Made by a program: the position numbers and the translations under genes. A stretch of 63,596 nucleotides of DNA, from the NCBI GenBank assembly GCA_903837345.1, contig CAILUG010000016.1:1-63596 (forward strand). Reading direction: 5' to 3'. Shown one piece after another: positions 39,365 through 47,233 of the stretch (position 1 is the stretch's first letter; each line of letters opens with the position of its first letter). The notes under the pieces were generated by a model. It worked only from the letters and a program-made list of their open reading frames with translations. It was not told the origin of the DNA and did not search any database. Origin of the DNA: an uncultured Gammaproteobacteria bacterium. GTDB taxonomy: Bacteria; Pseudomonadota; Gammaproteobacteria; Pseudomonadales; Pseudohongiellaceae.

Positions 39365-40365
39365 TGGTTCCACTTCCTCTGAGACAGATCGCGGGGAAAT
39401 TCCATAAAAAGCTTTAATCCATTGCCTGGACTTGCCACCAGCTGAAACTTGCCCTGCAACAGATTTACACGATCCTGAATGTTCCACAAGCCCATGCCCT
39501 TTTTGACCTGGTCAGGATCAAAGCCGACGCCGTTGTCTTCCATCGACAGTGTCAGCACTTCATGGCCGCTTAACAGGATATTGGCCTCGCTGGCCTGTGC
39601 ATGGCTGGCAATATTGTTGAGGCCTTCCTGCACGATACGATAGATATTGATGGCCTGTTCACCGCCAAGATCATCCAGGTCGCAATCGATGCGCAAGCGG
39701 CAGAAAGTCGATTCATGATAGAGGTTCCAGTCATCCACCATTTGCTGCAATGCCGCTTTCAAGCCCAACTCATCCAGCACCGGGGGCCGCAACGACGACA
39801 TCAGGTTGCGAACAGCCAGATAGGCAGCTTCGGAAATCTTCTCGATTTGACAGGCGCTTTCAGCAATATCCGGCAACTGTTCACGTGTCCGCATGCCAAT
39901 GGACACTGATACTGCCTTGATGGCGGTGATGGATTGGCCAAGACTGTCATGCAGTTCGCGCGCCAGACTCAATCTTTCCCGTTCACCCTTGCTGATGGAC
40001 TCGGATTGCAAGCGCTCATTTTCAGCCCTGCTGGCGCCCAGCACTGTGGTGAGATGGTTGATGTTACCGGCGATCTGGTCGAGTTCGCGCACACCCGACA
40101 GCGAAATGCGCTTGCCAAAATCGCCACGCTCTATTTCGTGCAGGCCTGCCACTATGGAATCGATCGGTCGCAACCAGTAACCCAGCATCAGGTAGATCAC
40201 GATATTGAGCAGCAGCAGCCAACCGGTGGCTGACACGAGATAATCCCTGGTGGAGTCATCCAGTACAGTGATATGCGAGAGGGAATCCGTGCGCAGCAGC
40301 TCCGCCAGCATCCCGGCCATAAACAAGGCCAGGATGAGCAGCGCTACGCGGGATCGCAGGCTCAC
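39361..40365 (-). CDS. NarX-type sensor histidine kinase
   Basis: This 334-residue kinase has two N-terminal membrane helices (residues about 7-25 and 40-60), a HAMP domain (LRPIDSIVAGLHEIERGDFG), a HisKA_3 dimerisation helix with the phospho-His in RLSLARELHDSLGQS, and an ATPase domain (EQAINIYRIVQEGLNNIASHA; DNGVGFD). The periplasmic loop is very short, so it probably senses within or near the membrane. A GTG start overlaps the agmatinase-family stop as GTGA, and the stop overlaps the regulator start as ATGA. Confidence 0.88.
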   Translation of the reverse strand: MSLRSRVALLILALFMAGMLAELLRTDSLSHITVLDDSTRDYLVSATGWLLLLNIVIYLMLGYWLRPIDSIVAGLHEIERGDFGKRISLSGVRELDQIAGNINHLTTVLGASRAENERLQSESISKGERERLSLARELHDSLGQSITAIKAVSVSIGMRTREQLPDIAESACQIEKISEAAYLAVRNLMSSLRPPVLDELGLKAALQQMVDDWNLYHESTFCRLRIDCDLDDLGGEQAINIYRIVQEGLNNIASHAQASEANILLSGHEVLTLSMEDNGVGFDPDQVKKGMGLWNIQDRVNLLQGKFQLVASPGNGLKLFMEFPRDLSQRKWNQ

Positions 40366-41249
40366 AAGCGGGAACGCTCCACGATGCCCATGATCTTGTA
40401 GAGCAACAGCGCGGCGGTGGTATCGTGTACCTGCTTGCCGGTGGCCGGATTGAACTCGGTGAAGTCGAGACCGATGATGTCGGCCTGTTGCGAGATCGAT
40501 TCGATGATGGACAGCACCTGCCACCAGCCAAGACCACCCGGCACTGAAGTGGGGGAAGGAAACACCGAAGCATCAAAGCCGTCGACATCTATGCTGATGA
40601 AAACGCGGTCGGGGAATTCACCCGGCAATTCCACTTTCTGTACGTTGCGGGACACCAGCCAGTCGGCATCGTAGAACTTGACGCCGTTGACGCGGCGCGC
40701 ATCCGCTTCCTCTTTCGACATCGAACGCACACCCAGCTGGAACAGCGGCACGTCTTCATCGACGATGCGCTTCATCACACAGGCTTCACTCCACTGGTTG
40801 CCGTCATCGGAATCCTTGAGGTCGGCCTGGGCATCAATCTGGATCACACCGAAATTGTTCTCGCCGGCGTCGAGCAGGCCTTTGACCATGGCGTAGGTAA
40901 TCATGCCATCGCCACCCAGACCGATCGGAAACTTGCCCTGTTTGAGGATGCCGCTGATTTCGGCAGCAATTTTCTGCAGGGCTTTTTCAGTGCCGCCTTT
41001 GCAATCGACTGCAGCATGGGTGTGGATGCCATGCCTGGACGGATTGCTGCGACCGTCCCAGGTTTCCAGATTCTGCGAAGCCTGCAAAATGGCCTCGGGC
41101 GCTGCCGCCATGCCGGACTGTTTGAAGCGCTCGCCGACAAAAGGCACAGGCACCACATGGAAGAAGGCGTCAGCCGGCTTTGCTGGTTTGACAGCGGCTC
41201 CCAGGAATGCAGGTACGGAAGACTGTGCTTTTGTTTTTGGTGTGGACAT
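40362..41249 (-). CDS. Agmatinase-family (ureohydrolase) protein lacking two metal-ligand histidines
   Basis: This 295-residue protein has the ureohydrolase fold and operon context of SpeB, which hydrolyses agmatine to putrescine and urea. The canonical GGDH is GGDG (residues 112-115), and the canonical DAHxD is DAQAD (139-143). This removes one histidine from each metal of the usual binuclear manganese site. Acidic ligands D139, D143, D221 and D223 (SIDVDGFD) and E266 (EFNP) remain. It may bind metals differently, have another substrate, or be a regulatory pseudoenzyme. The ATG at 41249 is preceded by AGGA at longer than usual spacing; it follows nspC by 37 bases. Confidence 0.82.
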   Translation of the reverse strand: MSTPKTKAQSSVPAFLGAAVKPAKPADAFFHVVPVPFVGERFKQSGMAAAPEAILQASQNLETWDGRSNPSRHGIHTHAAVDCKGGTEKALQKIAAEISGILKQGKFPIGLGGDGMITYAMVKGLLDAGENNFGVIQIDAQADLKDSDDGNQWSEACVMKRIVDEDVPLFQLGVRSMSKEEADARRVNGVKFYDADWLVSRNVQKVELPGEFPDRVFISIDVDGFDASVFPSPTSVPGGLGWWQVLSIIESISQQADIIGLDFTEFNPATGKQVHDTTAALLLYKIMGIVERSRL

Positions 41250-41286
41250 TAATTCTGGATCCTCAATATTCAGGACAAACGACTTT

Positions 41287-42474
41287 TCAGGATAAACGGT
41301 TACGGAAGTCTTGATAACCGAATTCACGCACGATACGCAAGTCATCCGTCATGGAATTCCAGATTGCCAGTGTTGGCAGGCGAACTCCATTAAAAGTAGT
41401 GGTTTTTACCATGGTGTAATGCGCCATGTCGTCAAACATCAGCCGTTGCCCCACTTGCAGCGGCGCATCGAAACTATAATCACCCATCACATCACCCGCA
41501 AGGCAACTTAATCCGCCCAAACGGTAGGTGTATGGCTTGGCATCTTTGGGGCCGGAACCGCCAATATGGGCACGATACGGCATTTCCAGCGTGTCGGGCA
41601 TGTGGCAGGTGGCGGAACTGTCGAGCACCGCAATCGGCACTTCGTTTTCCATCAGGTCCAGCACTTCGCTGACCAATACGCCGGAACGGATTGCCACTGC
41701 CTCACCCGGCTCCAGATACACCTGCACACCGTATTTCTTGCTGAACTCCCTGATGCGTTCGACCAGCCTGCCCACATCATAGTCAGGATGGCTGATGTGA
41801 TGGCCGCCACCGAAATTCACCCAACGCATCTTGTACAACAAATCGGCGCACTGGGCCTCGATGGCATCCAGCGTGCGCGCCAGTGGTGCGAAATCCTGCT
41901 CACACAGGGTATGGAAGTGCAGGCCGCTGATGCCGTCCAGATCCTGGCCCCGCAGTTGATTGATCGGGGTTCCCAGCCGCGAACCTGCCGCGCACGGGTC
42001 ATACATGGCCACCTTGCCTTCGGAATGGCGCGGGTTGATACGCAGACCGAAGTCGAGTTGTGGTCGCTGTTCACGCGCCGCCTTGATCAGCGGCTGGAAA
42101 CGCTGCCACTGCGACAAGGTGTTGAACACCACATGGTCGGCAATCGGCAAAATCTCCTTCAGATCGCTGGCGGTATAGGCGGCCGAATACACGTGCACTT
42201 CCTTGCCGTACTCTTCCCGCCCCAGCCTGGCCTCGTGCAGACCGCTGGCACAAATGCCGGACAGATAACGCATGCACAACGGCGCCAGACTGAACATGGA
42301 AAACGCCTTGAGCGCGATCAGCACTTTGGCGCCGGATTCCTGCTGGACCCGGTTGAGGACTTTCAGATTGCGTTCGATCGCAATTTCGTCAACCACAAAA
42401 CAGGGGGATGGCACCCGGCTGGGATCAAAACCTGCAAATGTGTCGGCAGCGACAGAAATAGGTGTCAGAGTCAT
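41287..42474 (-). CDS. nspC: Carboxynorspermidine/carboxyspermidine decarboxylase
   Basis: This 395-residue PLP enzyme decarboxylates carboxy(nor)spermidine to (nor)spermidine. The PLP lysine is K56 in ALKAFSMF, and the family core begins at VPSPCFVVDEIAIERNLKVL. Other motifs are GLHFHTLCEQDF, NFGGGHHISHPDYD, YLEPGEAV, and LDSSATCHMPDTLEMPYRA, which carries the substrate-binding residues. The first codons (MTLTPIS) fall inside a perfect 27-bp inverted repeat and do not look like family sequence. An upstream ATG three codons earlier (42483) is also possible. The partner carboxy(nor)spermidine dehydrogenase gene lies 66 bases upstream. Confidence 0.93.
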   Translation of the reverse strand: MTLTPISVAADTFAGFDPSRVPSPCFVVDEIAIERNLKVLNRVQQESGAKVLIALKAFSMFSLAPLCMRYLSGICASGLHEARLGREEYGKEVHVYSAAYTASDLKEILPIADHVVFNTLSQWQRFQPLIKAAREQRPQLDFGLRINPRHSEGKVAMYDPCAAGSRLGTPINQLRGQDLDGISGLHFHTLCEQDFAPLARTLDAIEAQCADLLYKMRWVNFGGGHHISHPDYDVGRLVERIREFSKKYGVQVYLEPGEAVAIRSGVLVSEVLDLMENEVPIAVLDSSATCHMPDTLEMPYRAHIGGSGPKDAKPYTYRLGGLSCLAGDVMGDYSFDAPLQVGQRLMFDDMAHYTMVKTTTFNGVRLPTLAIWNSMTDDLRIVREFGYQDFRNRLS

Positions 42475-42542
42475 ATTTCCCACACGGAAAATTCAGAACG
42501 CGCAGTAATGGTCGAGGGAAATATGACTCTGACACCTATTTC
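42455..42542. repeat. Perfect 27-bp inverted repeat covering the nspC start codon
   Basis: Positions 42455-42481 and 42516-42542 are exact reverse complements, with a 34-base spacer. The inner arm contains the nspC start codon and its weak GGGA ribosome site; the outer arm overlaps the stop of the upstream dehydrogenase gene. In mRNA this would be a very stable hairpin hiding the nspC start. Its core (GTGTCAGAGTCATATTT) resembles palindromic elements linked with REP-associated transposases, by recollection only. Confidence 0.85.
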
Positions 42543-43749
42543 AGACAAGTTTGAAATCCGGTTCTTCAATTACGGTCCATGGCAGGCCATGCACGTTCAT
42601 GTCGGCCATGAACGGATCGGGATCCATCTGTTCCATGTTCCAGACGCCGGGCGCTTTCCATTTGCCTTCCAGCATCATCTTGGCGCCGATCATGGCAGGT
42701 ACGCCCGTGGTGTAGGAGATCGCCTGTGACAATACTTCCTTGTAGCAGGCCTGATGGTCGCAGATGTTGTAGACCACCACTTTGCGAGGCTTGCCGTTCT
42801 TGATGCCGGTGACATGGCAGCCGATCCAGGTTCTGCCCACGGTGCGCGGCCCCAGGGTGGACGGATCCGGCAGCAGTGCTTTCAGGAACTGGATTGGCAC
42901 GATCTGCTGGCCCTGGAATTCGACCGGATCAATGCGGGTCATGCCGACATTGCCGAGCACTTCCAGATGTTTCAGGTAGCTGTCGCCGAAACTCATCCAG
43001 AACTGGGCCTTCTTCAGGGTCGGAAAATGCTTGACCAGTGACTCCAGCTCTTCGTGATACATGCGATAGAGGTTGTAGGTGCCGACGCCTTCAGTGCAGG
43101 TGAACGACTGCTTGAGCGACATTGGCGGCGTGCCGACGAACTGGCCCGCTTCCCAGTGGCGGCACTCGGCCGTCACTTCGCGAATATTGATCTCGGGGTT
43201 GAAGTTGGTGGCGAACGGATAACCGTGATTGCCGCCGTTGACGTCGATGATGTCGAGGGTGTGGATCTCATCGAAATAATGTTTCTTGATCCAGGCGGTG
43301 AACACGTTGGTGGCGCCGGGGTCAAAACCGGAGCCCAGCAACGCCATCAGCCCGGCCTTTTTGAATTTTTCCTGATAGGCCCACTGCCATTTGTATTCGA
43401 ATTTGGCGTCGTCGAGCGGCTCGTAGTTGGCAGTGTCGAGATAGTTGACGCCGGTTTCGAGACAGGCGTCCATGATGGTCAGATCCTGGTATGGCAACGC
43501 CACGTTGATCACCAGTTCCGGCTGGAGCTTGCGGATCAGTGCGACGAGTTCAGGCACCTTGTCGGCATCCACCTGCGCGGTCTTGATGGTGCGGCCCTGC
43601 TTTTCGAGGATCTGCTGCGCTATCTTTTTGCATTTGGACTCGGTACGGCTGGCCAGCGTGATGTCACTGAACACCGACGGCACCTGCGCGCATTTGTGCG
43701 CTACAACCTGTCCTACGCCACCTGCACCTATGATCAAAACCTTTGCCAT
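42541..43749 (-). CDS. Carboxynorspermidine/carboxyspermidine dehydrogenase (saccharopine dehydrogenase family)
   Basis: This 402-residue NAD(P)H enzyme joins aspartate semialdehyde to putrescine (or diaminopropane), making carboxyspermidine (or carboxynorspermidine). It has the Rossmann motif MAKVLIIGAGGVGQVVAHKC at the N-terminus, and the family patterns INVALPYQDLTIMDACLETG, LLGSGFDPGATNVFTAW and CTEGVGTYNLYRMYHEE. Context next to nspC and speA settles this role over lysine metabolism. It follows speA by 10 bases. Confidence 0.93.
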   Translation of the reverse strand: MAKVLIIGAGGVGQVVAHKCAQVPSVFSDITLASRTESKCKKIAQQILEKQGRTIKTAQVDADKVPELVALIRKLQPELVINVALPYQDLTIMDACLETGVNYLDTANYEPLDDAKFEYKWQWAYQEKFKKAGLMALLGSGFDPGATNVFTAWIKKHYFDEIHTLDIIDVNGGNHGYPFATNFNPEINIREVTAECRHWEAGQFVGTPPMSLKQSFTCTEGVGTYNLYRMYHEELESLVKHFPTLKKAQFWMSFGDSYLKHLEVLGNVGMTRIDPVEFQGQQIVPIQFLKALLPDPSTLGPRTVGRTWIGCHVTGIKNGKPRKVVVYNICDHQACYKEVLSQAISYTTGVPAMIGAKMMLEGKWKAPGVWNMEQMDPDPFMADMNVHGLPWTVIEEPDFKLV

Positions 43750-43759
43750 GAGCTAGTCC

Positions 43760-45775
43760 TCAATCCTCTTTTTCAAAGTAGGTGTAGCCGTTCAGACTCT
43801 CGGTGAACAGCTTGATGATCTGCTGCCGCTCACGGGCAGTAATGCGGCCTTCGCGCACGGCCCGTTCGGCGGTGTTGCGATGGCGTTCCTGCATTTCCTT
43901 GGGGTAATACTCCACATAACTCAGTACATCGGCAATGCTGTCACCCTGGATTTCCTTGACGAAATCGTAGCCGCCTTCGCCCTTGATACGCACGCTGACC
44001 ACGTTGGTATCGCCGAACAGGTTGTGCAGATCGCCAAGGGTTTCCTGATAGGCACCCACCAGGAATACGCCCAGATAATATTCTTCGTTGTTGCGCAGCT
44101 CGTGCAGCGGCAACACTTTGGCCACTTCCCCTTCATCACCGACGAATTCGTCGATTTTGCCGTCACTGTCGCAAGTGATATCGGCAATCACGGCTTTGCG
44201 GGTCGGCTGCTCTTTCAGGCGATGTATCGGTGCAATCGGGAACAACTGGTCGATGGCCCAGGAATCAGGCAGCGACTGGAACAGGCTGAAATTGCCGTAG
44301 TAGATATCGGCCAGCGAAATGTCGAGGCCCTCGAGATCGGACGGTACCCGATCCATCGCCTTGATGATGACCGCAATTTTCTGCAACAGGTCAAGGAACA
44401 GGTTTTCGGCTACCGAGCGGGTACGCAGATCGAGCTGGCCGCGACGGAACAATTCGCGCGCTTCATTGCGATTGTAGTGCGCGTCGTTGTAGCACTCCTG
44501 GACGTGCGCCTCATTCAGGTTGGCGTAGATATCGCGCATGCTGCTGACAATGTGGTGCTCGTCCTTGCTCGGCGCCGGCAGCGGTCCGGGTTCAAACGTG
44601 GTGGTATCAACCACGTTGAAGATCAGGATTGACGAGTAGGCAATGGTGGCGCGACCCGACTCGGTGACAATGGTCGGATGATCGATGCCATAGGTATCGA
44701 AGGTGGTTTTCAGGGTATCGACGATGTCATCGCAGTATTCGTTGAGCGAATAGTTGCGGCTCTGGCCGAAGGTGGAACCCCAGCCGGTGTAGTCGACAGC
44801 CAGACCGCCACCAAGGTCGATGAATTTCAGCGCAGCGCCCTCGGCCACGAGGTCGGCATAGTAGCGGCAAACTTCGGTGATGCCGCTGCGGATGTCCTTG
44901 ATGTCGGGGATTTGTGAACCCAGATGGCAATGCAGCAACTGCAGACAGTGCAGCATGTTTTCGGCTTTGAGCGTATCGACCAGTTCGACCAGCTGCGAAG
45001 TGGTGAGGCCGAATACGCTGCGATCGCCGCTGGTACTGTTCCAGTGGCCACCCACGCTGGCGGTGGTTTTCACGCGTACACCGATGATCGGCTCAATGCC
45101 GGTGCGGCGGCTGCATTCGATGATGCTGGGAATTTCCGAAGGAGTCTCCACCACAAAAACGCAGGTAAAACCCAGTTTGATGGCCGACAGGCCGAGTTCG
45201 ATGAATTCCTTGTCCTTGTAACCGTTGCAAATGATGAGACTGCCTGGCTCTTCCAGGGTTGACAGCGCCACCACGATTTCCGGTTTGCTGCCCACTTCAA
45301 AGCCGTGTTTGTAGCGCGCGCCAAAAGCAGCGATTTCCTCAACCACCTGGCTTTGCTGGTTCACCTTGATCGGATAGACGCCGCGATAGTCGGATTTGTA
45401 CCCGTGGGATGCGATCGCTTCGCGGAACGCCATGTTGAGACGCTTGATCTGGGCATCCAGGATGTTTTCGATGCGCAGCAGCACCGGCATCTGCATGTCG
45501 CGCTCGAGCATGCCGTTGACGATGTCGATGAGTTCAACTTCGGCATTGAGGGTACGCGCTGTGACATTGCCGTCTTTGGAAACGCTGAAATAGTCGTTGC
45601 CCCAGCGTTCAAATCCGTAAAGATCGAGTGATTTTTGCGTAGACCACTCGCCGCTGTGTCCGCGGGCTGACGCCGGTTTTGGCTGTTGTTTGGGCGATGC
45701 ATGTTTGCCCGCTTTGCCGGCTTTTGCAGCACGTTTGCCAGCGGCTTTGTCAGCAGTTTTCTTGGCAGCGTTCAA
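43760..45775 (-). CDS. speA: Biosynthetic arginine decarboxylase
   Basis: This 671-residue PLP enzyme converts arginine to agmatine, the first step of the pathway encoded by this operon. The core runs from LDLYGFERWGNDYFSVSKDG through PIKVNQQSQVVEEI (the PLP lysine), HCHLGSQIPDIKDI and DLGGGLAVDYTGWGST, to WAIDQLFPIAPIHRL. About 45 Lys/Ala-rich residues precede the core, so no ATG is available before it; a TTG at 45775 with GAGGA upstream is the likely start. It is the first gene of the six-gene operon. Confidence 0.95.
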   Translation of the reverse strand: MNAAKKTADKAAGKRAAKAGKAGKHASPKQQPKPASARGHSGEWSTQKSLDLYGFERWGNDYFSVSKDGNVTARTLNAEVELIDIVNGMLERDMQMPVLLRIENILDAQIKRLNMAFREAIASHGYKSDYRGVYPIKVNQQSQVVEEIAAFGARYKHGFEVGSKPEIVVALSTLEEPGSLIICNGYKDKEFIELGLSAIKLGFTCVFVVETPSEIPSIIECSRRTGIEPIIGVRVKTTASVGGHWNSTSGDRSVFGLTTSQLVELVDTLKAENMLHCLQLLHCHLGSQIPDIKDIRSGITEVCRYYADLVAEGAALKFIDLGGGLAVDYTGWGSTFGQSRNYSLNEYCDDIVDTLKTTFDTYGIDHPTIVTESGRATIAYSSILIFNVVDTTTFEPGPLPAPSKDEHHIVSSMRDIYANLNEAHVQECYNDAHYNRNEARELFRRGQLDLRTRSVAENLFLDLLQKIAVIIKAMDRVPSDLEGLDISLADIYYGNFSLFQSLPDSWAIDQLFPIAPIHRLKEQPTRKAVIADITCDSDGKIDEFVGDEGEVAKVLPLHELRNNEEYYLGVFLVGAYQETLGDLHNLFGDTNVVSVRIKGEGGYDFVKEIQGDSIADVLSYVEYYPKEMQERHRNTAERAVREGRITARERQQIIKLFTESLNGYTYFEKED

Positions 45776-45781
45776 TACTGT

Positions 45782-45789
45782 TTCCTCGG
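45782..45789 (-). promoter_or_regulatory. Ribosome binding site selecting the TTG start of speA
   Basis: GAGGAAAC on the minus strand, a few bases before TTG (45775-45773), is the only plausible ribosome site before the conserved core, because no Met occurs in the N-terminal extension. Confidence 0.5.
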
Positions 45790-45903
45790 TGAAAGCGCTT
45801 GGAAGAGTCGCTCGGACAGCCCCTCAAAGGAGGCGCGATTGTAACGACTTCCCCCCTTAAATCTACCCCGAAAACATAAATTTTCAGCAAGGATTTATTG
45901 CGG

Positions 45904-46797
45904 TTAATGCTCGTCCTGCCAGGCCTTGATGGCCTCGGTGTTGTCGGCATCAAAAACCAGGGCGCCCAGGGCTTGTGCCCAACGCTGGTTGACCATGTGG
46001 GTCACAGGCGCCTCCAGCCCGACTGCATCGGCCAGATCTGCGGCAATTTGTACATCTTTTGCCATCAAACCCAGCTTGAAACCGGTGGCAAATTTGCCAT
46101 CCAGCACGTGATCTTTCATCACCACTTCCGAAATGAAGGATTTGCCGGTGGAAACGTTGAGAATATCGACCAGGATGTGTGGATCAAGACCAAAACGCCT
46201 GGCGATCATCATGGCTTCGCTGGTGGCAGCAAAAGCTGTGGCACCCAGCAGGTTGTTCAGGGCCTTGCAGGCATGGCCGGAGCCACTCCCGCCAGTGACA
46301 AACAGCCGGTTGCCCATGGCGCTCAATGCCGGCTTGGCCGCTGTGATGGCGGCCTGATCGTCGCCGCCGATCATGATGGTGAGGGTGCCGGCCCTGGCGC
46401 GCGGCTCGGCGCCGGATACTGGTGCATCCAGCAGAATCACGCCGTTTTTGGCCAACTCTTCAGCCAGCTGCCGGGTGCCGGTGGGTTCGGACGAACTCAT
46501 GTCGATCACCAGCAGGCCGGGGCTGGCGTGTTGCAGGAAGGCGCCGTGCTGGCTTTGCAGCAACACTTCCCTGACGATCTTGCCGGTTGGCAGCATGGTT
46601 ACGATGGCGTCCTGTCTGGCGATTTCAACCAATGAGGCAGTGGCCTTGGCCGTATGCGCCCGTATGAACTCCTGGCTACGGTCCGGACTCAGATCAAATA
46701 CGGTGACAGTGAAGCCGGCCTTGACCAGATTGGCCGCCATCGGCCAGCCCATGGTGCCGATGCCGACAAAGCCGATGTTCCTGATCTCGCCACTCAT
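45904..46797 (-). CDS. 3-hydroxyisobutyrate dehydrogenase-family NAD(P) oxidoreductase
   Basis: This 297-residue protein has the beta-hydroxyacid dehydrogenase fold: NAD-binding GFVGIGTMGWPMAANLVKAG near the N-terminus, substrate-loop DAPVSGAEPRARAGTLTIM, and the catalytic lysine in GSGHACKALNNLL. Members reduce or oxidise 3-hydroxy acids such as hydroxyisobutyrate, tartronate semialdehyde or succinic semialdehyde. It is preceded 1 base away by a carboxymuconolactone decarboxylase-like gene and 51 bases before that by a transporter, so it probably serves a small catabolic route. Confidence 0.88.
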   Translation of the reverse strand: MSGEIRNIGFVGIGTMGWPMAANLVKAGFTVTVFDLSPDRSQEFIRAHTAKATASLVEIARQDAIVTMLPTGKIVREVLLQSQHGAFLQHASPGLLVIDMSSSEPTGTRQLAEELAKNGVILLDAPVSGAEPRARAGTLTIMIGGDDQAAITAAKPALSAMGNRLFVTGGSGSGHACKALNNLLGATAFAATSEAMMIARRFGLDPHILVDILNVSTGKSFISEVVMKDHVLDGKFATGFKLGLMAKDVQIAADLADAVGLEAPVTHMVNQRWAQALGALVFDADNTEAIKAWQDEH

Positions 46798-46798
46798 T

Positions 46799-47182
46799 TC
46801 AATCGAGCCCCAGCCGTTTCAGCACTTCCCTGGCGGCATTGGTGGCTTCCACACCGGTGGGAATGCCGGCATAGACTGAGGTATGCAGGATGATTTCACG
46901 GATCTCTTCCACTGATACTCCGTTGGCCAGTGCACCCTCGACATGCCCTTTCAACTGGTTGGGCCTGCACAGGGCCGTGAGTGCCGCCAGAGTGATCATG
47001 CTGCGGGTTTTCAGATCCAGCCCTGGCCGCTGCCAGATATCGCCGAAGCACCAGCTGGTTACCATGTCTTCCAGCGGCCGGTTGAAAACGGTGGCCTCAT
47101 TGACCCTCTTTTCGGCGCCTGCCTCACCCCACATGCTGCGCCGCAGCTCCATGCCGGCCTGATAATGCTTGTCATCGCTCAT
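46799..47182 (-). CDS. Carboxymuconolactone decarboxylase family protein
   Basis: This 127-residue protein matches the small CMD family of PcaC-like proteins. Key segments are YQAGMELRRSMWGEAG, DLKTRSMITLAALTAL and LKGHVEGALANGVSVEEIREIILHTSVYAG; the family Glu and His positions are present, while the CxxC of the AhpD-like branch is absent. PcaC converts 4-carboxymuconolactone to a ketoadipate lactone. No other protocatechuate genes are present, so that exact role is not shown. Confidence 0.87.
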   Translation of the reverse strand: MSDDKHYQAGMELRRSMWGEAGAEKRVNEATVFNRPLEDMVTSWCFGDIWQRPGLDLKTRSMITLAALTALCRPNQLKGHVEGALANGVSVEEIREIILHTSVYAGIPTGVEATNAAREVLKRLGLD

Positions 47183-47233
47183 GGGTTGTTCCTCTCGAAT
47201 TACGCAACCAGATTACACTGCCCTATTACGCAA

